A DNA stretch of 64,000 bases from Hexactinellida sp. DTS-2022. Lineage: Eukaryota > Porifera > Hexactinellida. The stretch covers positions 3,224,001 to 3,288,000 of the forward strand of contig JAPNXP010000009.1 of the NCBI GenBank assembly GCA_028753945.1, in the 5' to 3' direction. This document shows positions 47,034 through 57,905 of the stretch, piece by piece (positions within the stretch are counted from its first letter, which is position 1; the number at the start of each line of letters is the position of its first letter). The notes under the pieces were generated by a model that did not search any database, was not told the origin of the DNA, and worked only from the letters and a program-made list of their open reading frames with translations. The position numbers and the translations under genes were made by a program.

Positions 47034-47226
47034 CAATCAGATTATTTTATGAACATTAAAGGGACCAAAATGTGTGTTCACAATAGAGAGACTTCATAAT
47101 AAGCGAACTCAACTTAAATACAAACCCTATGTAAGTTGTTAAATTTGGACCATAGGGCTTGTTCATAATAATAAATCTTCACAGTAAACAGACTGAAATC
47201 TTGTTCATTATGAGCAGACCTGACTG
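47034..47226. mobile_element. 193-bp MITE (CAGTCAGG family), copy 1
   Basis: CAATCAGATTATTTTATGAA on the left and the complement of …GCAGACCTGACTG on the right. TA precedes the left tip, and the right flank has mutated. Copy 2 is at 61408-61602. The repeated phrase AGAGAGACTTCATAATAAGC is inside both. Confidence 0.8.
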
Positions 47227-47285
47227 CATCTTCATTTTCTCGTGGTTCTTTTTGACTCGAATTGTATATATAGTATATTTGTGGA

Positions 47286-47905
47286 GTCATCATTAATTAA
47301 ATGTGGCCTAAACAGCTTAACCACAAATCTCAGATTCTCAAAAGTGATTCCATTGAAGTGGCAATGGTTGATTATCCCATATGCAAGCAAATTATGCAAA
47401 TAGGTAGCATAGTTTAGCTTAGAATAAAATTTCAAAACTGCTCTTATTTTTTCTTATGATTCGGTAGCATTTATAGTCGTATATATCAGACTCAGAGTGG
47501 ACCATGGGTCGATGGGTCAGATGGGTCATGGGTCACGGCTCTGTAAGCCATGACCCATTTGGAATTTCGATGTTCGTCCAGTTATAGTATGAATCAAATT
47601 AACCCCAGAAACATTACAGTGTATTTCTTTGGTATTAGAAGCAAAATTAATTGATTGACAAGTGTCATACATATATTGTAAGTCGCTTTGTGTTACATAA
47701 TGTTTAGATATTAATAGTTACCCATTGACCTTTTAAATAGTTATTTAAAAGGCCAATGGATAACACGATGGATCAAAGCGTTACTTGATGGGTCAAGCGT
47801 TACTTGATGGGTCAATGGGTCAATGGGTCATGGGTCACAAATGCGATGGGACATGGGTCACAAATGTTGACCCATGGTCCACTCTGGTGTATATAGTAGG
47901 CCATA
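47286..47905. repeat. P-like family-2 end, split by a MITE
   Basis: TCATCATTAATTAAATGTGG through CTTAACCACAAATCTCAGAT to GTAGGCCAT is a diverged copy of the arms at 48147-49933. It is interrupted at 47493-47886 by the MITE listed next. Confidence 0.7.
47493..47886. mobile_element. MITE with ATGGGTCA array
   Basis: CAGAGTGGACCATGGGTC and the complement …GACCCATGGTCCACTCTG form the tips. More than ten ATGGGTCA-type words occur near the two ends. The duplication is not clear. Confidence 0.8.
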
Positions 47906-47989
47906 CCTCAAATTAGAAATAAATAAACTCAAGCTTGCAACTATTTCATCAGTTAGTTGTCTTACACGATTCTAACTTAGTAATTCACA

Positions 47990-48135
47990 TATGGCAGAAA
48001 GGATGAGCGTTCCAGAACTACGCAAGTAGGAGTGTATTCAAAAGTGGAAGTGCTGTTCGACGCAGCTTCAGCAGGTAAACGACCTACCGAAGGGGAAGTG
48101 AAGAAGGCCTTAGAGATGTTACCCGAACACATATG
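47990..48135 (+). pseudogene. Coding remnant interrupted by insertion nest
   Basis: A GC-richer stretch reads GRPTEGEVKKALEMLPEH-like coding wording (frame ending at 48135). Its frame resumes directly at 51220 (RLFPEREIVSEVVAKP) when the insertion 48136-51219 and one copy of its CACATATG duplication are set aside. Upstream (48000-48040) another frame gives MSVPELRK before a stop. Its position suggests the 5' part of the gypsy-type element whose reverse transcriptase lies at 51399, but I do not recognise the domain. Confidence 0.45.
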
Positions 48136-48557
48136 CAGGGGCGGGCCATGGCCTACTTAATATACGGCTATATATGTCGCCGAGAAGGCAATAAAACAAA
48201 GAGGCCAGTTTCTAATTTTAATTCTAGAATAAACTATGTCTCCTATTGTTGTTATCTAGGTTGTAATATGGGGTAATCAACCATTGCGAGTCCATTAGAA
48301 CCACTTGAGAATCTCAGATTTATGGTTAAGCTATTTAGGCGTCATTTAATGATGACGGTAACAATTTTTGGTAAAATGAAAAATTTCAGTTACTTCCTAC
48401 TTTCTAATAATTTTATAATAGAAATACTAATTAATAGGGATATATTTCATACCCTAAAGGCTACTAAATCACAAAATGGCGACATTCTAAATTTGTTAAA
48501 AAATAATAAAGCAACCACGTGCTAAAATACAAGTATTATCCGAATTACAACTTACTA

Positions 48558-49569
48558 CAGTAGAAACCCGCGAGTCGGGGCACCCCTCGTATCGGGGCAG
48601 TCGGTTGGGAATTTGGTTTTTTCAAATTAAAAATAACCCCGCCTATCGGGGCGCCATTCACTTATCGGGGCACTCCACCTAAGATTATTTCTTTTGAGTA
48701 ACATGCTTTTACTTTTGAGCAGCTTAGTATTCTTTGTAATGGCCGCTAAGCGTCACCCACTCACGCTAGAGACTCGTGCTGAGGTAATCGGGGGAGTTTT
48801 TCAAAAAGAAAATTCCGTGAAGATCATAGATTTGTGACTCCTAGTGTAGGTAAAGTATAATGTGAAATTGTAATGTGTTGTACTGCTTAAATATCAGCCT
48901 TAACTCTAGGTTTTGACTATATCTATAGTAATAAAACACAAGGGCGGGTGTGTGTATATATATATTTGTTTGTATGTTCCGAGTTGATTGAAGAAACTGG
49001 ACGGTTTCCAAATGTGATTTTTGGCATATAGGGGTAACTTTTTGCACCCGCCAGCAAGTTGAGGTTTCCACTCAAAATTTCTCACACCTCGACAAGTTAT
49101 GACGTCATTGTCACATTTAGAGAACCCTGAAAATTCACTTAATCGCACATAATTCGCGCCCTTTAAGAGATAAAAATTTGAAAATTTAAGAGAACGTGTA
49201 CATTAATGATGCGGACACGTTGGTCACACCAGATTACCAATATGCTTACTCATTATCGCGTGATGACGTAATCATTAAAATTTCACATTATTAAATTTGA
49301 CTATTTTTTCCTATTACGCTTTATAATCAATATTAGGAGTATATAAACCACACACCAACCGCGAAGCGGTTGGTGTGTGATGTGTTCTGCCGCGAAGCGA
49401 CCTAGCAAGCGAAGCGCGCTAGTGTGTATGATTTGTTGTGTTGGTGCTAACTTAATTGTTTTAAGCAAACATATTGTAGTTTGCTTAGAACCCCGCATAT
49501 CGGGGCACTCCTTTGTATCGGGGCGCTGAGCGCTTGGACGGGGGTGCCCCGATACGCGGGGTTCCACTG
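48558..49569. mobile_element. Pogo-like MITE copy 2, carrying a Helitron
   Basis: CAGTAGAAACCCGCGAGTCG on the left and the complement …GGGGTTCCACTG on the right, TA on both sides. It aligns with 6826-7332 except for the 501-bp insert at 48922-49422; without it the length is 511 against 507 bp. Confidence 0.92.
48922..49422 (+). mobile_element. Non-autonomous Helitron, 501 bp
   Basis: It starts TCTATAGTAATAAAA, ends GCGCGCTAG, and lies exactly between A and T with no duplication. The empty site GACTATA|TGTGTATG is preserved in the sister MITE (7178-7195). A GC-rich hairpin-prone segment (GCGAAGCGACC…GCGAAGCGCGC) precedes the CTAG end. 5'-TC, 3'-CTRR with a nearby hairpin and A|T insertion are the Helitron hallmarks (established knowledge). 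The ORFs inside are not Rep/helicase. Confidence 0.92.
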
Positions 49570-50298
49570 TATTTTCGTTCATATAACTTATATAATTGCT
49601 GGTTTATATATATTCATTCTCATTATTTATTCGGAAAATGTATTCTAAGTATACTAGCAAATTATTTTCATTTTCTTGTAGTTCTTTAGACTCGAATTGT
49701 ATATTTTTGTATATTTGTCGTGTCATCATTAAATGGCGCCTAAATAGCTTAACCACAAATCTGAGATTCTCAAAAGTGGTTCTAATGGACTCGCAATGGT
49801 TGATTACCCCATATTACAACCTAGATAACAACAATAGGAGACATAGTTTATTCTAGAATAAAAAATAATAACTGGCCTCTTTGTTTTATGGCCTTCTCGG
49901 CGACATATATAGCCGTATATTAAGTAGGCCATGGGCAGCCTTAGGGGGGGCGAGTAGGGCGACCGCCCGGGGCGCCACTCCTTGGGGCGCGCTTAAAGCC
50001 TATTGTCGGCGCCATATGCGCCGAGCCCGAAGGAATTTGGGGCGCTTGAACGCCACCTGGTAGGTTGCGATCTCAAATAGTTAATAGAAAATATAGATGT
50101 GAGCACCCCTCAACAATGTATGAGCTAATTGAGTTCTGGTACATTGAAGATTTTACAAAGTTTGGCTCAGCTCGTTGGCTCAAAATATACCAAAATATCC
50201 TTTGCGACTATTGTTTTTAGGAGGTTATAACCAGTGTTCGAATTAGCTCGGATTTTAACAGCAAACAGCAATTTATGCTGTTAATAACAATTTTTCAG

Positions 50299-50445
50299 GA
50301 CCTATCACGAGTCATTTGATTGACTCAATGACTCGCGCGAAACCATGAGTCATCGAGTCAGACTCGGTATTTGGGGTCACCGAAATTTGCCACGAGTCAA
50401 ATGACTTGGTGACTCGAGTTGAAAAGATCGTGATTCATGAAAAGC
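50299..50445. repeat. Array of GAGTCA/TGACTC words
   Basis: CACGAGTCATTTGATTGACTC, in shorter words GAGTCA and TGACTC, repeats in both orientations about ten times. It resembles the subterminal word arrays of the hAT-type MITEs, but no tips were identified. Confidence 0.6.
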
Positions 50446-50630
50446 CAACAATTTTTGATCATTCATATTGTTGATTATAAAGAGAAGGAATTTTAAAATT
50501 CACTGTCACTAATGTGTAAAAGAATAATGTCTTCTATGTGAAAGAAGTATGGGGCGTATATCACATCAGAATTGACGCGGGGTGGGCTGTCCCAAAATCC
50601 CGCGGGATTTGCGTGACATTTGCCGGAAAC

Positions 50631-50786
50631 CAGGGCCGGCGGAAGCTCGTGAGAGGTGGGGCGGCCTTGTATTATGATGATAATTGTGAGGATTGCAGAG
50701 TAAAAAAACACGCCCGGGAAATTTCAGTACCAAAAAATCACAGAAAAAGATGCGGCGCCCTGGCCGCCCCTCTTCCGCCAACCCTG
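50631..50786. mobile_element. 156-bp hAT-type MITE
   Basis: CAGGGCCGGCGGAAG and CTTCCGCCAACCCTG are flanked by CCGGAAAC (50623-50630) and CCCGCAAC (50787-50794), an 8-bp duplication with two changes. Confidence 0.8.
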
Positions 50787-51398
50787 CCCGCAACAAACCC
50801 ACCACAATCCTGCACAATATGTATTACTCAACGACTGTCAGGACAGTCAGGTAGGTCAATAACCAATTAACAGAACATATTATTAAACTACACGTATAAC
50901 GATTTACCGCCATTTACTGTAATTTAAGTACTTGCAATTTGCACTCGTGCCGTACCGTGCGGGCCAGTTTAACTTATATTTTTGGCCCGAGTGTAAATCT
51001 GGATTACATACAGTATACTACAGCAGAGTGTTATAATGCCATTAACAGCTATTAAGAAGCTGTTATTAGTAAATATGAGCTGTTACAACAACTCACTAGC
51101 TTCTAAGAGCTGTAAACAGTGTGGTAGAATAGGTACTTGGAAAGATTCAAATTCCGTTCGTAGGGGGGCGCGGAAGGTTGTCCTCGCCCGGGGCGCCAAT
51201 TTCGCTAAGGCCGGCCCTGCACATATGTAGATTATTTCCTGAGAGAGAAATAGTTTCGGAGGTTGTGGCGAAACCGTTAGAGACGAGATTATGAAGCGGC
51301 TTTTCAGGTGTTGATCCAAAACTTACACCCACCCCCAGACCCTCATCAAGCTCTGCAAACCTTGTGTAGGACAGACTGGGGAGCAAGGTTAGGGTAGC

Positions 51399-52442
51399 AT
51401 TATTATCTCTACCTGTGATGATGGCGCATCAGCCTATTGGAGTATCCCGGTTAGAGAGGAAGATAAGGAACATACCACAAACGTGTAAACGAGGGGAAAG
51501 ATTGGATTCAACAGGATGCCATTCGGACTGTGTAACTCACAAGCTACATATCAGAAAGCAGTAGATAATGCCTTGAATGGAATCTCAATGCAAAAGCATT
51601 CGTAGATTACATGATTGTGCACTTTAGCGACTTAGAGCACTTGGGACATCTAGACAGTGTTCTCTCTGTTTTAGGTAGGGCTGGAATTCAGCTGAGAGTT
51701 GGAAAATGTAGGTTTGCATTTAAGTAGGTGGAGTGCTCGGTACCTGGTATCGGAAAAAACGGCGTCAGCATCTGCCAGCTACACTGTCACACATAGGGTC
51801 CTGGCCCCAACCTAAATAACAAGAAGGATATTAGGCGGTTCATTGGATTGATAAATTGGTACCGAGAGTATGTCCCGGGCATAGCAGTGCTTGCACTTCC
51901 ATTGCACCATCTAACAGGGAAAGATATTCCTTGCGTATTGTCGTAAAGTGCGAAACAAGTTTCTCCCAATTGAAGAGTCGGTAAATTCTTGAAACCTCGC
52001 ATTCCCCAGATGGATTGAACCATTTTATATTGAAACAGACGCTTCAAGTAAAGCCGTAGGGGCAGTTCTATCGCAAGAGGACATGGATAGAAAATGGAGA
52101 GCTATAGAGTTCTACTCCGTAGGTCTGATCCTGCGCAACAGAGGTATGCAGCCGGAGAACTCGAAACATGGGTATAGTATCGGCAGTTCTCAAGTGGCGG
52201 ACATACCTACGGGCTGCTAAGAATATAGTTGTGATAACTGACCAAGATCCAATTACCTGGCTGCGTCAGCAAGAGATCCCCGTAACAATTTCGCTCGTTC
52301 TCTCCTCGAGTTGGAATTCTATAACTACTATATTGAATACAGACGGGTCGAGGCCGCAGACTTCATGAGCCGACTGCCGGCGCAAAGATACAAAGGGATA
52401 GAGGATGAAGAAGAACATTTGGAGTGGTTTATCAATTGGTAA
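51399..52442 (+). pseudogene. Ty3/gypsy reverse transcriptase-RNase H remnant
   Basis: In order on the plus strand, with frame changes: CDDGASAYWSIPVREEDKEH (RT motif A region), RMPFGLCNSQATYQKAVD (motif B), FVDYMIVHFSDLEHLGHL at the active-site block where the usual second Asp reads Tyr, a connection segment KKDIRRFIGLINWYREYVPG, TDASSKAVGAVLSQEDMD (RNase H start), VITDQDPITWLRQQEIP and DFMSRLPAQRYKG near 52370-52400. The wording is that of Ty3/gypsy LTR retrotransposons. Several stops and frameshifts are present. No LTRs, integrase or protease were found, so it is a fragment. The upstream coding piece at 47990-48135 may belong to it. Confidence 0.8.
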
Positions 52443-52802
52443 ATTGAAATGTTGTTTCTATTTTTTAATATCTCTGAGATGAATGATATTTACCTAATTA
52501 GTATTCAATAGTTACTAAGTATATTAATAATTTAATACCAATTTCAATGCACAGTTAAATTTGTAAGTATTTGCTTCCTACAATATTAAATTCAGCTTAC
52601 TTGTTTACCCTTATAAATAGATTGGAAGCGTCTCTGTATGTTAAATACAAACTGAATTAATTAGAATTAAATTAATCAGTATATTAATATATCAATATAT
52701 TTGTTTTGCAATAATATTCTTGCAGAATGAAATATATTTAAAGTATTATTCTGATGAAAAAATCTTTTGTGAAACTATTGTTTCCAATTATGGAGCTACA
52801 CA

Positions 52803-53257
52803 CAGTGGCGTGGCTAAAGTTTTGGGGGCCCAAGTTCAAAAGTATGTGCCGGGACCCCTGGCTACACTAGTTCAAATTGAAGTAGTAATTTTAAGGAGTG
52901 CATGCATCTGTATAAATTTTGGTTCGGAAAGTACATTTCCAGCATTTTGACATCTGTTAGACAAAGTGTATATGGTTAATAAAATTGTAATTGTTTCCAC
53001 ACGTTTTGCATAACCAGAAACATAAAATCTCAATTAGTGTCAAAAGAAATGTAATTATGAACCAAAAATACTATTTCATAAAATTAAAAACTGACAAACA
53101 AATAGTTAAATATATTAGAAAGCAAATCATATCAAATAACATAACTTTTATCATGATGTCTAATTGAAATATATCTGCATTAGGGGTTTTGGAACCCTTG
53201 CTGGGCGCCCTGGACATAGGCGCCTGGTTCAATGAACCGCCTATTACTACGACACTG
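52803..53257. mobile_element. 455-bp hAT-type MITE, perfect TSD
   Basis: CAGTGGCGTGGCTAAAGTTT and …CTATTACTACGACACTG are flanked by GCTACACA (52795-52802, 53258-53265). It is homologous to 11734-12752. The shared ORF wording between the two copies is a by-product of the repeat. Confidence 0.95.
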
Positions 53258-53342
53258 GCTACACAATCCTGAAAGATAAAGTTAGAATATTACTAACATT
53301 GGGTTAGCTATAACTCGATAATCTTACTTCTTTTAAAAATAT

Positions 53343-53754
53343 TAGGGCTGAAACGAATATACCGAATATTCGAATATTCGTTCGAAATGATTGAACGAAT
53401 ATTCGTTCGTTTGCAAACGAATATTCGTTACGAAACGAATATTAGTTTGGACGAATATTAGATTGAAACGGATATTCGTTAACTAATTTTGGGCAAAACA
53501 AGACTTTTGTATAGCTGAGAGATATAGTAAATATATATTCCCACTTAAACTAGCTGATTATTAGTCAACTTGTGTATAATACACTTTGTGACTATTATTA
53601 TACCATTCTAACATTATCAAAAACCTATTTTCCATAGTATTTTGTCTCTTGAAATTGATTTAATGCTTAGTCATCCAAACGAACGAATATTCGAATATTC
53701 GTTCGTTTAGAAAAAGGTTCGTTCGTTACATTTCGAATATTCGTTTCAGCCCTA
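53343..53754. mobile_element. 412-bp hAT-type MITE with CGAATATTCG words
   Basis: TAGGGCTGAAACGAATATAC and the complement (TTCGTTTCAGCCCTA) are flanked by AAAAATAT (53335-53342, 53755-53762). Each end carries several overlapping CGAATATTCGTTCG words. The first bases TAGGGCTG equal those of the element at 15715. Confidence 0.95.
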
Positions 53755-53762
53755 AAAAATAT

Positions 53763-54326
53763 GATCGAAGTCAGCACATTGCTCTCGGTCGCTTCGCGAA
53801 GTTCGGTCATTCGTACATCAACTTACTGCCGCTGCGTAACATTCTACGCCATCAACCCAATTCTTTAGAATTATGTAATTTGTGTAATTTCTATATAATC
53901 TTCAGTCCCCTTCATGTCCTTATTCTTTCGTGTCTCCGCGCTCAAATTAATATTCAAAACATTCCCTGGTCTATAGTATTTAAAAGCTCCAATAGATATT
54001 AATATTCTATTATGTTATAAATCTGCTGAGAATTTTAGAATAAATTAACTAAGAATCATTCCTTATTTGATTAATAAAATTATAATATGTTTATTAAGAA
54101 AGACTTGTTATGTAGTAAATACATTGATTCACTATCAAACAATATCAGTATTGTGAATCTTAGGAAAATTGTTGTAATTCCTTTTCTATACACAATTGAT
54201 ATTACATTCTTATACTGAAAATTTGAGTCAATTACAACTAAGATAATTTCAATATAAAAGTTGCATATGGTGAATGTACATCAGGCCTGGGTTCAATTAC
54301 TCTGAAAAGTAATATATTACTATTAC
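53763..54326. other. AT-rich stretch, nothing recognised
   Basis: No ORF or terminal repeat was found. A short GC-richer patch at 53780-53850 has no recognised content. Confidence 0.5.
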
Positions 54327-54784
54327 CAGGCTTGGGGCTGATTACGATTACAATCGCAATCGATTGTAATCGATTACAACTTTTCCTGTAATCGTAATCG
54401 TAATCGTAATCACCCACTAGTAATCAGCCCCAGGTATGGCACCAAGCCCCCCCCAAATTTTCCACAATAACTTTAAATAAGGATATAGTTTGAGGGTTCG
54501 CTGATCTCATTGCACCTCCAAAGATATATCCGGCCCCTACAAATAATTCTTGGTGGCTACGCCCATGCACACGGGCATTATTTTTCGTGCGCATGAAACT
54601 CCGGGGCTTAATCGGAACAATCGTAATTGCATCGTAAAGAAAATGAATTGTAATCGTTTGTAATTGATTGTAATCAATTACAACATTTCCTGTAATCGTA
54701 ATCGTAATCATAATCAATCTGTTTCTGAAGGATGTAATCGTAATCGTAATCGTAATTACTCACTAGTAATCAGCCCCAGGTCTG
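54327..54784. mobile_element. hAT-type MITE with GATTAC array, copy 2
   Basis: CAGGCTTGGGGCTGATTACG and …CAGCCCCAGGTCTG are flanked by ACTATTAC (54319-54326, 54785-54792). It lies in the opposite orientation to copy 1 at 33032-33492. Confidence 0.95.
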
Positions 54785-54809
54785 ACTATTACAATTACAA
54801 TTACATTAT

Positions 54810-55020
54810 TACTGTGCCGACTATACTATAGTATAGTGGCCCAGTTCTAATCTTAGTGCTTTGGTATATTATTATTATTATTATCCTTCCGTGTCCTCTC
54901 CACAGAACAGAGTTATATTTATTACTGTGCCGACTATACTATAGTATAGTGGCCCAGTTCTAATCTTACTGCCTTGGTTAGTTATTATTATTTTCCTTCC
55001 GTATCCTCTCCACAGAACAG
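54810..55020. repeat. ~108-bp tandem duplication
   Basis: TACTGTGCCGACTATACTATAGTA-type wording (read as ACTGTGCCGACTATACTATA) followed by CCTTCCGT.TCCTCTCCACAG occurs twice in a row. Its end merges into the 1.2-kb tandem units that start at about 55011. Confidence 0.8.
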
Positions 55021-56149
55021 AGTTTTATTAACTAAGAGCCCAAATTTTCAGGATATGTGTCTCATGGGTTACAGATGTGTACCTGGGGTCACGATTTTTT
55101 ATTACAAATTTTTGGCCACATGTTTGCACCTGTTTAATATTGAAACAGGAACAATAAATAGTACCCGAATATTCAATTTATATCCATTCGATAGAGAATT
55201 TAATTCTACACCTTTTCACAGTGCACGAATTTTTTGATTGGGTTTCGTTTGTGCCACAATTGAGTTGCAAATTCCCTTTGTTTACTTACACTTCAGTTCT
55301 ATTGAAAGTGTTAAATCTAATTCTATTGTTTCAACTCGTTATTATAATATTGATTCAACTTATGAAATCGAGTAGGCTTCTATTTTCCAATTGAAAACTT
55401 AGATTTACATTCCATAACAACGACAAATTATGTGATTATATTTATTTCTGCTTAGAATATTCTTGCACAATGGATATGTCGCAGGCGAAATTGAGTACCA
55501 GGCGAGATTGAGTCTCAATCTCGCCTGAAACTCAATTTCGCCTGCGAGTGTCAGGCGAGATTGAGTACCAGGCGAAATGGAGTCATATTACTTATAGAAA
55601 ATTTTTAACTAAATATTATGGGTTGTTATAAATTGATTATATCCAGATCTAATCCCGCTATTTGTTCACTTCCAAATGTTAATACTAGGTAATCAAGTAT
55701 GCTGAATACGAATTTGACACTCACAATTTCTATTATGTCTATTTATTGTTGTTATTTACAATATAGGTAAAAAAATTAAGGAATATTCCAAATTAACATA
55801 GAGACTAGCGGTTATTTTAAGTAATTGCATAGTATACTAAATACGAATTTAGTCTAGAATTAACTACATATGTACTTGCAAATAAGTGCTGTTTGTTGTT
55901 AAAGAGACACTTAGTGACACTTGTATTTGAGATACATACTAATTTCTAAGCCACTTACTAAGTTACTAAAAGGCGTCGTTACTCGCCCGGGTGCCCGGAA
56001 GGGTTGCCCTTATGCTACTAATACTATACCCGGAGTTTCCCCGGAATTTCCTGGCTGCCCGAAGGGTTGACCTTTGCATTTACGACGCCTATGCACTTAC
56101 TGTATAGCGTCAGGAGGGAGGTGTCGACCCCACCCTCAAGTCAGGGGAG

Positions 56150-57610
56150 AGTATCTTGTTGTTCCCAATATTTTATTCAATGGTAAATTCTGGGGCTACG
56201 GTTACGATTCAATTTCTCGCCACGGTTAGCCAGTCAACCGCCCGTGCTGATCACCACAGTAGAACATTATTTATACTACATAATTAGTAAGGTTCAGCTT
56301 TGTTTTTATTCCTTACTACTGCTACATTTCGTCCTTCAGAAAATATTAAATCAAGGCTGAATTCGGTTAACCGCCGCTAATACCGGTTAACTGTTACGGA
56401 TTTTAGTGATCAGTTAACCGATATGTTAATATTACAATTTACAATTAGAAGTACAAATTATTGGATAACAGTGTGAATTTGCACGCATTTTGTTCAGAAT
56501 ATAATAATTGTTTATCTTATTACCCATAGTCACAGATATATTTTGGTGACAACACAGTGTAGAAGTAACCTGAAGTGATAAACTTGTACGCAGTTAATTG
56601 TACTAATAGAGTACTTAGCTAAAAGAATGTGTTTTTCGTTACTACAATTTAGATATTTTCTGAGAAATGTCTATATATTTTGTTATAACTTTCAGTGGCG
56701 GTTAACCGGTTAACCGTAGCGTGAAGATAATCGTAACCGTGGCCTCAAAATGGTTAACCAACCCCACCCTTAACTATAGTTTATACAAGGCTCGATTTGT
56801 TAACCAGCTGGCTAGCGGTTGCATATTTCGTTAACCAGTTAGCCGGCTTGTTGATAATCAGCAGCTAGCAGTATTATTTGGAAATTATCTTACAGTACAT
56901 CCTCGCTAGTCCGAACAGGAGATCCAACGTATATTACAATGGAATCCTAAATTAATAAGTCTCAGACAATAAATTAGGTAGTATACTACATGTTTAGTTG
57001 GATTAAAATGCTTTGGACAAGTTTGATCCAAATTATCGGAATCTCATGTAATAGAGGCCAATAGAAAATGTATTACTTCACTAATCGGAACAGAAATTTT
57101 TAAATCGGAACACCTCTGTTGGGATTAGCGAGGAAGTACAGTATAAATAATTAAAATATCTGAATTTTGTTGAAAATGATGATCATAAATCCATTTCTCA
57201 TCACTACAATGACCCATTATATATTTTCTGTAACTACACTGTTTCTAACTTGCCCAAATTGCGAAATGTATTAGTTAATGACTACTTATGGAGTAATACT
57301 TTATAATACTGAGTCCTACACTGTAGTATAAACAAAACGAATCATACCTGTAGCCTCAGAATGGTTAACAACCCCACGCTTGGTTCTTAGGAATTTACTA
57401 CATATGGAATTGCATATATTTAAGATTACCATATTCTAACAAAATTAATATAATTTAAATTAGTGTTTTATATACGCAATTACATTGATATTATTTAATT
57501 AGATTAACAGAGCGGTTAACTGCTCAATTAAATCTGTAACAGTTAACCAATATTAGCAGCTGTTAAGCGGTCACCCGGCTAACCGAATTTAGTCTAGACC
57601 TGTGAATTGA
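56150..57610. repeat. GGTTAACCGG-rich nested MITE block
   Basis: GGTTAACCG-type self-complementary words occur at 56215-56250, 56365-56420, 56695-56720, 56750-56765, 57365-57390 and 57500-57590. They form at least one, possibly two nested palindromic-word elements (tips near TTCGGTTAACCGCC and the complement of GGCTAACCGAATTTAGTC). The exact tips are unresolved. A pogo-like MITE (56893-57141) is inside. Confidence 0.55.
56893..57141. mobile_element. Pogo-like MITE (CAGTACACCCTCGC family), decayed copy
   Basis: CAGTACATCCTCGCTAGTCC on the left and GGGATTAGCGAGGAAGTACA on the right, TA before the left tip. It shares interior wording with 25729-26027. Confidence 0.8.
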
Positions 57611-57849
57611 GTCTAGTCTGTAGGTATCGTTTCGCCCCTCATAATATTATTTGGGGTGGCCGTTAATAGACAGCCGGGACCCCGGATCAAAACCTCTTGA
57701 ATAAGATAGGTTACGAGATAGCAAAACAATTATTGAACTACCAGAATTACAACTGGTGGATAACCTTATCCTAAAGAATGCACTATTGTTAGCCCGCCTA
57801 TGGTCTCGCGGGCTACCAAATCCGGCAGTGATTAAGCAGACCACAATAA

Positions 57850-57905
57850 TCTATATATTAAAAGCACAATAGTTCTTTGTGAGTGTGTGTGTGTGAGTAG
57901 GTATG
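57850..57905 (+). other. Helitron-like 5' end
   Basis: TCTATATATTAAAAGCACAA, preceded by A and followed by a GTGTGTGTGTG run, has the form of a Helitron 5' end like the one at 48922. A matching CTRR end with hairpin was not identified downstream, so the extent is unknown. Confidence 0.45.

Larger units (their letters stand above)
48147..49933. mobile_element. P-like family-2 MITE, ~210-bp arms
   Basis: CATGGCCTACTTAATATACG and ~200 bp inward (CTTCTCGG/CCGAGAAGG, CTTAACCACAAATCTGAGAT, TCATCATTAAATGGCGCC) are mirrored from 49933. The flanks GGCGGGC and GGCAGCC are a plausible, decayed 7-bp duplication. There is no transposase. It holds the pogo-like MITE 48558-49569. Confidence 0.9.
48136..51219. 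mobile_element. hAT-type element hosting nested insertions
   Basis: It begins CAGGGGCGGGC and ends GCTAAGGCCGGCCCTG, and is flanked by CACATATG (48128-48135, 51220-51227). Subterminal wording GGGCGAG…CGCCCGGGGCGCC occurs at both ends (49938-49985, 51165-51195). After removing the P-like insertion 48147-49933, the left tip reads on as CAGGGGCGGGC…CTTAGGGG. It also contains the MITE 50631-50786 and an array of GAGTCA words at 50299-50445. Confidence 0.85.

Noticed and set aside
51399..52442. Endogenous retrovirus
   Set aside because: Only RT, connection and RNase H wording of the Ty3/gypsy type is present; no envelope frame or LTR pair was seen.
54974..55237. ORF similar to one at 63005-63235
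   Set aside because: Both lie at the same place in the 1.2-kb tandem unit and the frame is not kept in the middle unit; repeat by-product.
57647..57844. Possible tRNA-derived SINE (minus strand, B-box-like GGTTTTGATCCGGG)
   Set aside because: No convincing A box, acceptor pairing or poly-A/simple-repeat tail; a single weak box is not enough.
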